Origin: DAIUFH01 sp036844705
GTDB lineage: Bacteria; Bacillota; Clostridia; Tissierellales; Tissierellaceae
Reading direction: 5' to 3'
Length of the DNA: 14,477 bases
NCBI GenBank assembly: GCA_036844705.1
Contig: DAIUFH010000056.1
Span: 1 to 14,477 of the forward strand
Part shown: in pieces, positions 1-7,348 of the stretch
Layout: the number at the start of each line of letters is the position of its first letter
How positions within the stretch are numbered: the first letter of the stretch is position 1
Program-made: the position numbers and the translations under genes
The notes under the pieces: generated by a model
The model's database searches: none
Told to the model about the DNA's origin: nothing
The model's input: the letters and a program-made list of their open reading frames with translations, nothing else

Positions 1-336
1 GGAGCTTACTTAGCAATGTGCAGTAAGGACTTAGGGGCTGATCAAGTATATGCATGGCCAAATGCTGAGATTGCAGTTATGGGACCAGATGGAGCGGCAA
101 ATATAATATTCAAAAAGGACATTCAAAATTCTAATGATCCTGTATCTACAAGAAAAGAAAAGATTGAGGAATATAGAAATACTGTAGCAAATCCTTATAT
201 AGCTGCACAAAGAGGATTTGTTGATGATGTTATAGTACCTAGCATAACTAGACCTAGACTTATATCGGCATTTGATATGCTTGAGTCAAAGAGAGAGAAT
301 AGACCTAGCAAAAAACATGGCAATTTGCCAGTTTAA
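1..336 (+). CDS. mmdA: Methylmalonyl-CoA decarboxylase alpha subunit (carboxyltransferase), C-terminal fragment
   Basis: The reading frame is open from the first base (GAYLA precedes the first internal Met), so the gene begins outside the window and only about 111 C-terminal residues are seen. The visible part matches the second half of the acyl-CoA carboxyltransferase fold: the segment around MCSKDLGADQVYAWPNAEI, then MGPDGAANIIF, and the tail KKHGNLPV, which is typical of MmdA/PccB-type subunits and unlike the tail of glutaconyl-CoA decarboxylase alpha. In this family the subunit moves the carboxyl group from (S)-methylmalonyl-CoA (or a related acyl-CoA) to biotin on the carrier protein at the cytoplasmic face of the membrane. 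Only 12 nt separate it from the gamma-type subunit, so it heads or continues one operon with the next three genes. The exact acyl-CoA substrate is inferred. Confidence 0.9.
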   Translation, partial: GAYLAMCSKDLGADQVYAWPNAEIAVMGPDGAANIIFKKDIQNSNDPVSTRKEKIEEYRNTVANPYIAAQRGFVDDVIVPSITRPRLISAFDMLESKRENRPSKKHGNLPV

Positions 337-348
337 TGAGGTGATTTT

Positions 349-732
349 ATGATAAGTAAAATTAGTTTTTTCGATAGTGTAATCGTTACAATATTTAGTA
401 TGGTAGTTGTATTTTTGGTTTTAATAGCTATAGCAGGTATAATAAATAGAATCAAAGTATTATCTACTGATAAGAAAAAATCGGATGTAAAAAAGCCAGC
501 AGATGTTGTAGATGTAGATGATATTGGAGAATTTGATAATACAATAATGGCAGATGAGCAACAAGATGATGTAAACTATGAAGAACTAGTAGCTGTTATA
601 TCAGCAGCTATAGCTGCGAATTTAGGAGTAGGGATTCCAGATATAAATATTCAGACTATTAGAAGAGTTCCTCAAGGTGCTTCTCCTTGGTCAGATATGG
701 GAAGAAAAGAGCAGTTATTAGGTAAACTATAA
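349..732 (+). CDS. mmdD: Na+-pumping decarboxylase gamma/delta subunit (OadG/MmdD family)
   Basis: A 127-residue protein with one N-terminal membrane span (about residues 10-32, hydrophobic VIVTIFSMVVVFLVLIAIAG). It continues with a basic stretch, an acidic linker (about 45-70) and a conserved-looking C-terminal block with AVISAAIAANLG and a Pro/Trp motif (SPWSDMGR) near the end. This layout is that of the small OadG/MmdD subunit, which anchors the carboxyltransferase and biotin carrier to the membrane beta subunit. The ATG at 349 has a GAGGTG ribosome site just after the mmdA stop. mmdC follows after a few bases. Function is by family and neighbourhood; the sequence itself is poorly conserved in this family. 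Confidence 0.85.
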   Translation: MISKISFFDSVIVTIFSMVVVFLVLIAIAGIINRIKVLSTDKKKSDVKKPADVVDVDDIGEFDNTIMADEQQDDVNYEELVAVISAAIAANLGVGIPDINIQTIRRVPQGASPWSDMGRKEQLLGKL

Positions 733-751
733 AACAATGGAGGTCATAAGC

Positions 752-1162
752 GTGAGAAAATTTGTTATAAATGTAAATGGAAATTCTTATGAAGTTGAAG
801 TTGAAGAGGTAAAGGGTGGAGCACAAATTCAAAGACCAGCTGCGTCAGCTCCAAGATCGGCAGCATCGACACCAGCTCCTGCTGCAACACCTAAGGCAGC
901 ACCTGCACCGGCTCCAGCTCCTAAGAAAGAAGTAGCTGTTTCTGCTGGTCAAGAGGTTGTAGAGGCACCTATGCCAGGAAATATATTAAGAATTGAAGTT
1001 TCAGAAGGAAATACTGTAAAAGCTGGAGATGTATTATTAATACTTGAAGCCATGAAGATGGAAAATGAAATATTGGCACCAAGAGACGGTAAGGTAGTTA
1101 GCATAGCAACAACAACTGGCTCAAGTGTAAATACAGGAGATAAATTAGTAGTTCTTGAGTAA
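752..1162 (+). CDS. mmdC: Biotin carboxyl carrier subunit of the decarboxylase
   Basis: Carries the carboxyl group on biotin between the carboxyltransferase and the membrane decarboxylase. From the GTG at 752 it is 136 residues: an N-terminal beta-rich start (RKFVINVNGNSYEVEVEEV), a flexible Ala/Pro linker (about residues 24-60), and a biotinyl domain with EAMKMENE, whose Lys102 is the expected biotinylation site. I chose the GTG at 752 rather than the in-frame ATG at 737. That ATG is fused to the GGAGGT at 739-744, which is itself a well-placed ribosome site seven bases before the GTG, and biotin carriers of this family usually start MRKFxI or similar. It lies between mmdD and mmdB with short gaps. 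No mmdE-like small subunit gene lies between mmdD and mmdC. Confidence 0.9.
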   Translation: MRKFVINVNGNSYEVEVEEVKGGAQIQRPAASAPRSAASTPAPAATPKAAPAPAPAPKKEVAVSAGQEVVEAPMPGNILRIEVSEGNTVKAGDVLLILEAMKMENEILAPRDGKVVSIATTTGSSVNTGDKLVVLE

Positions 1163-1185
1163 TTTCAGGCGAAAGGATGATATTG

Positions 1186-2370
1186 ATGAATCTGGCAGAT
1201 GTATTTATGAAGTTTTTAGGAAGTACAGGGTTCAGTACTCTTGAATTAGGTCAGGTTGTAATGCTAATTATATCTTTTGTATTGTTATACCTGGCAATAT
1301 ATAAAGGATTTGAGCCCTTATTGTTAGTACCAATAGCATTTGGTATGCTATTAGCTAATTTACCATTAGCCGGACTTATGGCTCCGCCTGTTACTGAAAT
1401 CGTAACTGACCCAACGACAGGTAAGCTAGTCTCACAAACAGTACAGACTGGTGGACTACTATATTACTTATATCAGGGAGTTAAATTAGGGATTTATCCT
1501 CCTTTAATATTCCTTGGAGTCGGAGCGATGACTGACTTTGGTCCACTTATTGCAAATCCTAAAAGTATATTATTAGGTGCTGCAGCACAGCTTGGAATAT
1601 TCATCACATTTATGGGAGCAGTTTTATTAGGATTTTCTCCTCAAGAGGCAGCTAGTATAGGAATTATAGGTGGAGCAGATGGTCCTACAGCACTCTATCT
1701 AACATCTAAGTTAGCACCACACTTACTTGGACCTATAGCAGTAGCAGCATATTCATATATGGCATTGGTACCATTAATTCAGCCACCTATAATGAAAGCT
1801 CTTACGACAAAGGAAGAGAGAGAAGTGGTTATGGAACAGCTACGACCTGTATCTAAAAAGGAAAAAATAATATTTCCTATAGTGGTTACAGTGTTTGTTT
1901 CTTTAATATTACCTTCAGCAGCATCACTAATTGGTATGCTTATGTTTGGAAATCTTTTAAGAGAAACAATGGTTACAGATAGATTATCAAAAACAGCCCA
2001 AAATGAACTTATGAATATTGTTACTATATTTTTAGGGACAACTGTAGGCGCAACTGCAAATGCTCAAACATTCCTTTCACCTGATACCTTAAAAATAATT
2101 GCATTAGGATTAATTGCATTTAGTATAGGTACAGCAGGAGGAGTTCTATTTGGTAAGGTTATGTACAAAGTGACTGGTGGAAAGGTCAATCCATTGATAG
2201 GTTCTGCAGGAGTTTCGGCGGTACCTATGGCAGCCAGAGTAAGCCAGAAGGTAGGACAAGAAGCAAATCCAAGAAATTTCCTACTAATGCATGCCATGGG
2301 TCCTAATGTTGCAGGTGTTATAGGTTCTGCAGTAGCAGCAGGATTATTGTTGAATTTCTTTGGAGGCTAA
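1186..2370 (+). CDS. mmdB: Na+-translocating decarboxylase beta subunit (membrane)
   Basis: Integral membrane subunit that decarboxylates carboxybiotin and exports Na+, in the OadB/GcdB/MmdB family. The 394-residue protein has many hydrophobic spans and the family signatures IGIIGGADGPTALY (Asp165, equivalent to the essential Na+-site aspartate), GAMTDFGPLIANP, and near the C-terminus NPLIGSAGVSAVPMAARV and HAMGPNVAGVIGSAVAAG. Length is near the family norm (~375-435). The ATG at 1186 is preferred over the ATG at 1177: the AAAGG at 1172-1176 leaves nine bases before 1186 but touches the 1177 codon. It is the last gene of the operon and is followed by tandem heptamers and a 14-bp terminator hairpin. 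Confidence 0.92.
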   Translation: MNLADVFMKFLGSTGFSTLELGQVVMLIISFVLLYLAIYKGFEPLLLVPIAFGMLLANLPLAGLMAPPVTEIVTDPTTGKLVSQTVQTGGLLYYLYQGVKLGIYPPLIFLGVGAMTDFGPLIANPKSILLGAAAQLGIFITFMGAVLLGFSPQEAASIGIIGGADGPTALYLTSKLAPHLLGPIAVAAYSYMALVPLIQPPIMKALTTKEEREVVMEQLRPVSKKEKIIFPIVVTVFVSLILPSAASLIGMLMFGNLLRETMVTDRLSKTAQNELMNIVTIFLGTTVGATANAQTFLSPDTLKIIALGLIAFSIGTAGGVLFGKVMYKVTGGKVNPLIGSAGVSAVPMAARVSQKVGQEANPRNFLLMHAMGPNVAGVIGSAVAAGLLLNFFGG

Positions 2371-2377
2371 AAGAGGA

Positions 2378-2419
2378 ACTAAGAACTAAGAACTAAGAAC
2401 TAAGAGCTAAGAGTTAAGA
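2378..2419 (+). repeat. Tandem heptamer ACTAAGA x4 plus two variants
   Basis: Four exact copies of ACTAAGA in a row are followed by GCTAAGA and GTTAAGA, directly after the mmdB stop and before its terminator. No function is evident; this is the type of sequence that can change copy number by slippage. Confidence 0.9.
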
Positions 2420-2429
2420 AGAATTATTT

Positions 2430-2466
2430 AAACCCAAAATTCACATTTGAATTTTGGGTTTATTAT
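2430..2466 (+). terminator. Intrinsic terminator of the mmd operon
   Basis: A perfect 14-bp stem (AAACCCAAAATTCA at 2430-2443 against 2448-2461) with a 4-nt CATT loop. The T-rich run after it is interrupted (TTTATTATTT). It sits 60 bp after mmdB and fits the end of that operon. Confidence 0.8.
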
Positions 2467-2565
2467 TTATGTTAAAATTGGGTATTATTAATTAGTATTA
2501 AGTAATGTATCATCTCGATATCCATAGAGAAGTTTTATTGTTCAAAGTGTCATTCACTGCAAGAA

Positions 2566-2597
2566 GTCATTTCGAGTGTAGCCGAGGAATCTGGTTT
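2566..2597 (+). repeat. Dispersed repeat of GTCATT-GAG-GAAT type, copy 1
   Basis: Reads GTCATTTC, GAGTGTAGCCGA, GGAATCT and then GGTTT. The flanks ATTTC/GGAAT can pair (one T-G wobble) around a 12-nt tip that begins GAG and ends CGA. The same layout recurs at 14353-14385 and, disrupted, at 2622-2674. The 2371-2716 interval holds no gene that I can support. Confidence 0.7.
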
Positions 2598-2621
2598 TGA
2601 CAGAATAATCATTACAAAAAA

Positions 2622-2674
2622 GTCATTCTGAAACGGACAGAATAATAACTGCTATCGAAGAATCTTGGGTTTTA
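2622..2674 (+). repeat. Dispersed repeat of GTCATT type, copy 2, disrupted
   Basis: Starts GTCATTCTGA and ends ATCGAAGAATCTTGGGTTTT like the family, but an extra ~20 nt containing GGACAGAATAATAACT separates the halves. The ends match the copy at 14353-14385, so this looks like a member interrupted or rebuilt by slippage with copy 1, which also has GACAGAATAAT just downstream. Confidence 0.6.
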
Positions 2675-2706
2675 ATTGTGAATTGTGAACTGTGAATTGT
2701 GAATTG
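2675..2706 (+). repeat. Tandem heptamer ATTGTGA running into a ribosome binding site
   Basis: ATTGTGA, ATTGTGA, ACTGTGA, ATTGTGA and a partial ATTG, ending exactly at the GGAGG ribosome site (2706-2710) of the P1-family peptidase. It is the second 7-bp tandem array in this 350-bp interval, with a different unit sequence. Confidence 0.85.
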
Positions 2707-2716
2707 GAGGTATATT

Positions 2717-3688
2717 ATGTATCCAGGTTATATTACTGATGTTAAAGGTATAAAGGTAGGCCATAGTCAGTCTAAGGAAGGCATGACAGGCTGTACTGTT
2801 ATTATATGTGAAGAAGGTGCAACTGGTGGTGTTGATGTTAGAGGTTCAGCTCCAGGTACTAGGGAAACTGATTTGTTCAAAGCGGAGAAGATGGTGGACA
2901 AAGTTCATGCGATAGTTTTAGCAGGAGGTTCTGCCTTTGGACTGGAGGCAGCTTCAGGGGTTATGAAGTATTTAGAGGAGAAGAATGTAGGCTTTGATGT
3001 AGGTGTTACAAAGGTTCCAATAGTAGCATCTGCTGTGATATTTGATTTAAATATTGGAGATTATAAAATAAGACCTGACTATAATATGGGCTATAATGCG
3101 GCTGCATCTGCAAAGAAAGAAGAAAATAGACAAGGAAATGTTGGCTGTGGTATGGGAGCAAGCGTTGGAAAGGTATTGGGACTTGACAATGCAATGAAAT
3201 CAGGGTTGGGTAGTGCTAGTATTAAAGTTGGAGATTTAATTGTAGCTGCTATGGTTTCTGTGAATAGTTTTGGAGATATTTTTGATTTTAAGACAAATGA
3301 GCAAATTGCAGGCGCATACGATTATAAGAATAATAGATTATTAAATACTATAAGAATTCTAAAAGGAGAAAATAAATACATAAATTTTCCTATGAGAAAT
3401 ACTACTATAGGGGTCGTTGCTACAAATGCTATCTTAACTAAAGTTGAAGGAAATAAGGTCGCTGAGATGGCACATAATGGATATGCTAGATCAATCAATC
3501 CAGTACATACAATGTTAGATGGGGATACGATTTTTACAATGGCTACAAATTCAGTGAAATCTGATGTTAACATTGTAGGAACTCTAGCTGCAGAAGTTAT
3601 GTCTATGGCTATTACAAATGGAATTATGAGCGCAGAAGGGTATGACAATTTGTATTCCTATATGGATATTAAAAAAACTATTGAATAA
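2717..3688 (+). CDS. P1 family peptidase (S58, DmpA/NylC-like), self-cleaving N-terminal nucleophile hydrolase
   Basis: A 323-residue member of the DmpA/NylC fold. It has the N-terminal family pattern ITDVKGIKVGHSQ, GCTVIICEEGATGGVDVRGSAPGTRETDL split by a short variable part, LAGGSAFGLEAASGVMKYLEE, and CGMGASVGKVLG. MRNTTIGVVATNA follows; by analogy with NylC the chain is cut between Asn228 and Thr229, making Thr229 the N-terminal nucleophile of the beta chain. Known relatives release N-terminal amino acids from peptides or hydrolyse amides; the substrate here is unknown. No signal peptide, so cytoplasmic. The ATG at 2717 has GGAGG six bases upstream; an in-frame GTG at 2699 lies inside the heptamer array and is rejected. 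It appears to be a single gene between the mmd terminator and the next promoter. Confidence 0.9.
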   Translation: MYPGYITDVKGIKVGHSQSKEGMTGCTVIICEEGATGGVDVRGSAPGTRETDLFKAEKMVDKVHAIVLAGGSAFGLEAASGVMKYLEEKNVGFDVGVTKVPIVASAVIFDLNIGDYKIRPDYNMGYNAAASAKKEENRQGNVGCGMGASVGKVLGLDNAMKSGLGSASIKVGDLIVAAMVSVNSFGDIFDFKTNEQIAGAYDYKNNRLLNTIRILKGENKYINFPMRNTTIGVVATNAILTKVEGNKVAEMAHNGYARSINPVHTMLDGDTIFTMATNSVKSDVNIVGTLAAEVMSMAITNGIMSAEGYDNLYSYMDIKKTIE

Positions 3689-3709
3689 TGACCTTATTGC
3701 ATTTATAAT
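3681..3709 (+). promoter_or_regulatory. Sigma-A type promoter for the ECF S component/coaX operon
   Basis: TTGAAT (3681-3686, overlapping the last codons and stop of the peptidase gene), a 17-bp spacer, and a perfect TATAAT (3704-3709). The start would be near 3716, giving a ~100-nt leader. In the leader CTGGC (3727-3731) can pair with GCCAG (3743-3747). I do not recognise a riboswitch class. Confidence 0.65.
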
Positions 3710-3815
3710 GGGTCTATGGTAGTTTGCTGGCATCTTTTTAGAGCCAGACATTATAAACAAAAAATTTTATTTACAACTGGTATCCTTTGAATGGAACTAG
3801 AGTGGAGGGATTAAA

Positions 3816-4571
3816 ATGAATAACAGAAAAGGTATTAACGTAAGAAAATTAGCAATCATTGGTGTACTTGGCGCTATATCCACCGTATTGGGCATGACGC
3901 CCCTTGGATTTATTCCTGTTGGTCCAACAAGAGCGACTATAATGCATATTCCAGTAATTATAGGGGCGATAATGGAAGGACCTGTAGTAGGTGGTTTTGT
4001 TGGCTTGATATTTGGCTTATTTAGTATATTTCAAGCAATTACGAATCCAACGCCTGTTTCGTTTGTTTTTCTAAATCCATTGGTATCTATAGTACCAAGG
4101 GTTTTGATTGGAATTGTATCTTATTATGTATATGATTTCTTTAAGAAGATGGGTAATAAAAAAACTAAGGGATTTTTATTTATACTATGGGCTGGAATCA
4201 TATTTTATTTAGGTTTTGGGATTTACAAAAATATTATTGCAGCAGGTAGTATATGGATAAATCTTATGAACATAGGATTACTCGTATTGTCACTTGTTTT
4301 AGCATATTTGAGTTTGTTTAAATATAAAAATGTGTCACTGGATTTAATGATATCAAGTATTGTTGGTACTTTAACAAATACGGTAGGAGTTTTAACCATA
4401 ACATATATAATATATGCAGAACGATTTGTTAATGCTCTAGGACAAAATCCAGAAGCAGCAAGAAAAGTTATAGTAGGTGTAGGAATAGCTAATGGTATTC
4501 CTGAAACTATTATAGCTATAATCATAGTTACCTGTGTTGTTAATGCATTAAAAAGAGGCAAAAGAGAATAG
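3816..4571 (+). CDS. ECF transporter S component, probably pantothenate or related vitamin
   Basis: A 251-residue, strongly hydrophobic protein with about six to eight membrane spans. The N-terminal part (VRKLAIIGVLGAISTVLG, GFIPVGPTRATIMHIPVIIG, GPVVGGFVGLIFGLFS) is characteristic of substrate-binding S components of energy-coupling-factor transporters. It is longer than the usual ~170-200 residues because of an extra hydrophobic section (about 115-170). No ATPase or EcfT genes are nearby, so it would share a module encoded elsewhere (group II arrangement). Its stop codon overlaps the ribosome site of coaX, so the pair is translationally close. From that pairing I infer pantothenate as substrate; the sequence alone does not prove it. 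ATG 3816 has GGAGG at 3804-3808. Confidence 0.8.
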   Translation: MNNRKGINVRKLAIIGVLGAISTVLGMTPLGFIPVGPTRATIMHIPVIIGAIMEGPVVGGFVGLIFGLFSIFQAITNPTPVSFVFLNPLVSIVPRVLIGIVSYYVYDFFKKMGNKKTKGFLFILWAGIIFYLGFGIYKNIIAAGSIWINLMNIGLLVLSLVLAYLSLFKYKNVSLDLMISSIVGTLTNTVGVLTITYIIYAERFVNALGQNPEAARKVIVGVGIANGIPETIIAIIIVTCVVNALKRGKRE

Positions 4572-4583
4572 AGGGTGTATAAT

Positions 4584-5363
4584 ATGCTATTAGTTATGGA
4601 TGTAGGAAACACTAATATTGTTTTTGGTTTATTTAATGGTAAAAAGCTTATTTTGGATTGGAGATTTTCTACTGATAAAGATAGAACTTCCGATGAATAT
4701 GGATTATTATTTGATCAGATTTTTAGATATAATAATATTGATGTAAATGATATTGAAGATGTTATTATTTCTTCAGTAGTACCTACATTAATGCATACTC
4801 TTCCAGCTGCAAGTATTAAGTATTTCAAAAAAGAACCTATGGTTATAGGACCAGGTATTAAGACTGGAATGAATATAAAATATGATAATCCCAAGGAAGT
4901 AGGAGCTGATAGAATAGTTAATGCTGTTGCAGCCTTTGATAAATATGGTGGGCCAATTATCATAGTGGATTTTGGAACTGCAAATACCTTTTGCTTTGTC
5001 AATAAGGAGGGTGATTATTGTGGGGGTGTCATTACTCCGGGAATAAAGATATCCTCTGAAGCACTGTTTATGAGAACAGCCAAGCTTCCTAAGGTTGAAT
5101 TGATAAAGCCCAAGAAAATAATAGGGAAAAACACAGTAAACAGTATTCAGTCTGGATTAGTATATGGTTATATCGGAATGGTGGATTATATCATCGAAAA
5201 AATGATGCAGGAAATGAATGTAAGTGAATCTGAGATAACAGTAATAGCTACTGGTGGTTTTTCTAATTTAATTGCTTCCGAAAGCAAATATATTAATATT
5301 ATAGATAAACTATTAACATTAGATGGATTAAGAATAATATATGAAAGAAACAAAAGTAAGTAG
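4584..5363 (+). CDS. coaX: Type III pantothenate kinase
   Basis: Catalyses the ATP-dependent phosphorylation of pantothenate, the first step of coenzyme A synthesis. The 259-residue protein has the ASKHA-fold signatures: DVGNTNIVFGLF at residues 6-17 (phosphate loop), GADRIVNAVAA with Asp109 as the likely catalytic base, VDFGTANTF at 128-136 (cation and phosphate contacts), GGVITPGI, and ATGGFSNLI near the end. Length is typical. The ATG at 4584 is chosen over the in-frame GTG at 4575: the GAGGG at 4571-4575 overlaps that GTG, is eight bases before the ATG, and begins in the stop of the upstream gene. A 16-bp terminator-like hairpin starts inside its last codons. Confidence 0.95.
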   Translation: MLLVMDVGNTNIVFGLFNGKKLILDWRFSTDKDRTSDEYGLLFDQIFRYNNIDVNDIEDVIISSVVPTLMHTLPAASIKYFKKEPMVIGPGIKTGMNIKYDNPKEVGADRIVNAVAAFDKYGGPIIIVDFGTANTFCFVNKEGDYCGGVITPGIKISSEALFMRTAKLPKVELIKPKKIIGKNTVNSIQSGLVYGYIGMVDYIIEKMMQEMNVSESEITVIATGGFSNLIASESKYINIIDKLLTLDGLRIIYERNKSK

Positions 5364-5384
5364 ATTGGCTACTTACTTTTGTTT
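5348..5384 (+). terminator. Terminator-like hairpin overlapping the coaX 3' end
   Basis: A perfect 16-bp inverted repeat (5348-5363 against 5369-5384) with a 5-nt loop ATTGG. The left arm encodes the last residues and stop of coaX. The right arm ends in CTTTTGTTT, giving a modest T-run. The dusB ribosome site follows within 10 bp, so read-through may be needed for dusB. Confidence 0.7.
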
Positions 5385-5401
5385 ACGCATTGAGGTAAAT
5401 T

Positions 5402-6373
5402 ATGAAAATAGGAAAAATTGATATTCAAAATAATGTATTCTTAGCACCAATGGCAGGGGTTACTGATTTAGCATTTAGAATTATTTGCAAACAGATGGGA
5501 GCAGGACTTGTATTTTCAGAAATGGTAAGTGCTAAAGGTATGTACTATAATGATGGAAAAACCAAGGAACTAACGAAAATTGATGAAAGAGAGCGGCCTG
5601 TGGCATTGCAGATATTTGGTTCTGACCCTGAAGTCATGGGCTATATTGTTCAAAAATATCTTAATTGTAGAAACGATATTGACATCATTGATATCAATAT
5701 GGGTTGCCCTGCTCCTAAGATAGTAAAGAATGGGGATGGGTGTTCATTAATGAGAAATCCTAAGCTATTAAAAGCTATCTTAGAAAGTGTTGTTAAAGAA
5801 TCAAACAAGCCAGTTACCTGTAAATTTCGTATGGGCTGGGACAAGGAAAGTATAAATGGAATTGAAATTGCTAAAATAGCTGAAGAAGCAGGTATTAGTG
5901 CTATAACTATACATGGTAGAACTAGGGATATGTTTTATTCTGGAGAAGCCGACTGGGATTTTATAAGAAGGGTCAAAGAAAAAGTATCAATACCAGTTAT
6001 AGGAAATGGAGATATATTTGAGCCTGAAGATGGAATAAGAATGTTGGAGGAGACCGGATGTGATGCCATATCAATCGGTAGAGGTTCTATGGGAAACCCT
6101 TGGATTTTCAAAAGAATTTTAAATCTGATTAATGGAATCGAGGATAAAGCACCTTCGCATGAGGAAATCATACAAATGGCTTTATATCATCTGGATATGG
6201 TATGTGAGATTAAGGGCGAAAATGTAGGAGTCAGAGAAATGCGAAAACACTTGGCTTGGTATTTAAAGGGACTTTGTAATTCCAATGAGATTAAAAATAA
6301 GATTAATACTATAGTTGATAAAAGTCAGATAAAAAGAGTATTAATAGAATATTTATATGAATTAACTTCTTAG
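5402..6373 (+). CDS. dusB: tRNA-dihydrouridine synthase
   Basis: A flavoenzyme that reduces specific uridines of tRNA to dihydrouridine. The 323-residue protein has the TIM-barrel signatures in order: FLAPMAGVTDLAFR (about 13-26), SEMVSAKGM, VALQIFGSDP, DINMGCPAPKIVKNGDG with catalytic Cys102, CKFRMGWD, ITIHGRTR, and PVIGNGDI with the FMN phosphate contacts near AISIGRGSMGNPWIF. The C-terminal helical domain that contacts tRNA follows. ATG 5402 has GAGGT at 5392-5396. It sits 18 bp after the coaX hairpin with no recognisable promoter between, so expression probably depends on read-through from coaX. The order coaX...dusB...lysS matches Bacillus subtilis. Confidence 0.95.
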   Translation: MKIGKIDIQNNVFLAPMAGVTDLAFRIICKQMGAGLVFSEMVSAKGMYYNDGKTKELTKIDERERPVALQIFGSDPEVMGYIVQKYLNCRNDIDIIDINMGCPAPKIVKNGDGCSLMRNPKLLKAILESVVKESNKPVTCKFRMGWDKESINGIEIAKIAEEAGISAITIHGRTRDMFYSGEADWDFIRRVKEKVSIPVIGNGDIFEPEDGIRMLEETGCDAISIGRGSMGNPWIFKRILNLINGIEDKAPSHEEIIQMALYHLDMVCEIKGENVGVREMRKHLAWYLKGLCNSNEIKNKINTIVDKSQIKRVLIEYLYELTS

Positions 6374-6429
6374 TGTATAAGTGTGATTCCACCTTCATAT
6401 AATGTAAAAAAAGTGGAGGAGGGGAAAAA

Positions 6430-7344
6430 ATTTTATTTTATATTATTACCGGTGATAAATATAAAAAACATGTAAAAGATAATGGATTAAGGCTATTGCC
6501 TAATTTTATATTACCACGGTTTAAACCTAAAATAATTGATTATATTATCAATGATAATATAAATATAGGTAAGATTGTAGGAGTAAATTTAAAAACCTTT
6601 GATATAATGAATTTAAAGCATTGGGATTTGTTTGTTGAAGGTATTTTGAAATTGAAATCAGATGAGGATACCAGGATTTATATTGAAGATACAAATAAGC
6701 TACCTCCAGAATTTTTAAAAACAATTGAAGAAAGTACTGGATTAATTTTTAGCTCTGGAGATAATATAAGAATGCAAAATATACCCGACTTAATTAAGAA
6801 TATATATAAATATAAATCCAAAGACTGTAATACTGTAGATACATTAATTATTAGTGCAAACAAAGAGAAAATAATCGATGTAATAAAGCTGTTGATTGCT
6901 AGGATTAACTTTTTTACCGTAATCGGTCTGGAAGATTCCTTAAAGGATGAAGTATATAATGAAGTTTTTGAATATACTGGAGTTTCGATATTTCAACCTA
7001 AGAATATAGACAAGATAATTAAAAACTATGGCACTATAATCAATTTCAATGAAGAAGTTAATATAGAAAAGCGAAATATTAGAAATGAATGTGTTATAAT
7101 TGACTTTAGTAAAACTAAACCTTTAAAGTCACTTATTGATACTAATAAAAATGTTTTTTATGTTGAGGATATTTATTTTAAATCAAATTTACAGAATAAG
7201 ATGATAGATACCTATGTCAATTCTGACCTGTATGTAAGCCTTGGAAATTCAGAGGGCACATTTGATAAAATCTATGTAAATGGAGATTTATATACACTAA
7301 GCAGTTATATTAAAAATGTAACAAGGATTAGAGGTAGAATATAG
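6430..7344 (+). CDS. Hypothetical protein, probable ATT start
   Basis: I do not recognise this 304-residue, Lys/Ile/Asn-rich protein. It alternates beta strands and helices, has no membrane span, and no catalytic motif stands out. A TTG at 6496 would give 282 residues, but the frame is open from 6403 and encodes convincing protein before it (LFYIITGDKYKKHVKDNGLR). A very strong ribosome site, GGAGGAGGGG at 6415-6424, lies six bases before an in-frame ATT at 6430, and no ATG, GTG or TTG occurs there. I therefore place the start at ATT. The TTG at 6496 has no good site in front of it (GGATTAAGG is weak). The gene lies 56 bp after dusB; a TATAAT at 6398-6403 lacks a good -35. A lost ATG through point mutation or a sequencing error is the alternative. 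Confidence 0.7.
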   Translation: MLFYIITGDKYKKHVKDNGLRLLPNFILPRFKPKIIDYIINDNINIGKIVGVNLKTFDIMNLKHWDLFVEGILKLKSDEDTRIYIEDTNKLPPEFLKTIEESTGLIFSSGDNIRMQNIPDLIKNIYKYKSKDCNTVDTLIISANKEKIIDVIKLLIARINFFTVIGLEDSLKDEVYNEVFEYTGVSIFQPKNIDKIIKNYGTIINFNEEVNIEKRNIRNECVIIDFSKTKPLKSLIDTNKNVFYVEDIYFKSNLQNKMIDTYVNSDLYVSLGNSEGTFDKIYVNGDLYTLSSYIKNVTRIRGRI

Positions 7345-7348
7345 AGTC

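Noticed and set aside
3322..3648. Opposite-strand open frames within the peptidase, mmdB, ECF and GGT genes
   Set aside because: They lie entirely within well-supported genes, lack ribosome sites and have no recognisable protein features.
3710..3815. Riboswitch in the leader of the ECF S component gene
   Set aside because: Only one short stem (CTGGC/GCCAG) is evident, and I could not match any known riboswitch core.
6398..6403. TATAAT as promoter of the unrecognised gene after dusB
   Set aside because: No acceptable -35 box at 16-18 bp and no extended -10, so read-through from dusB is as likely.
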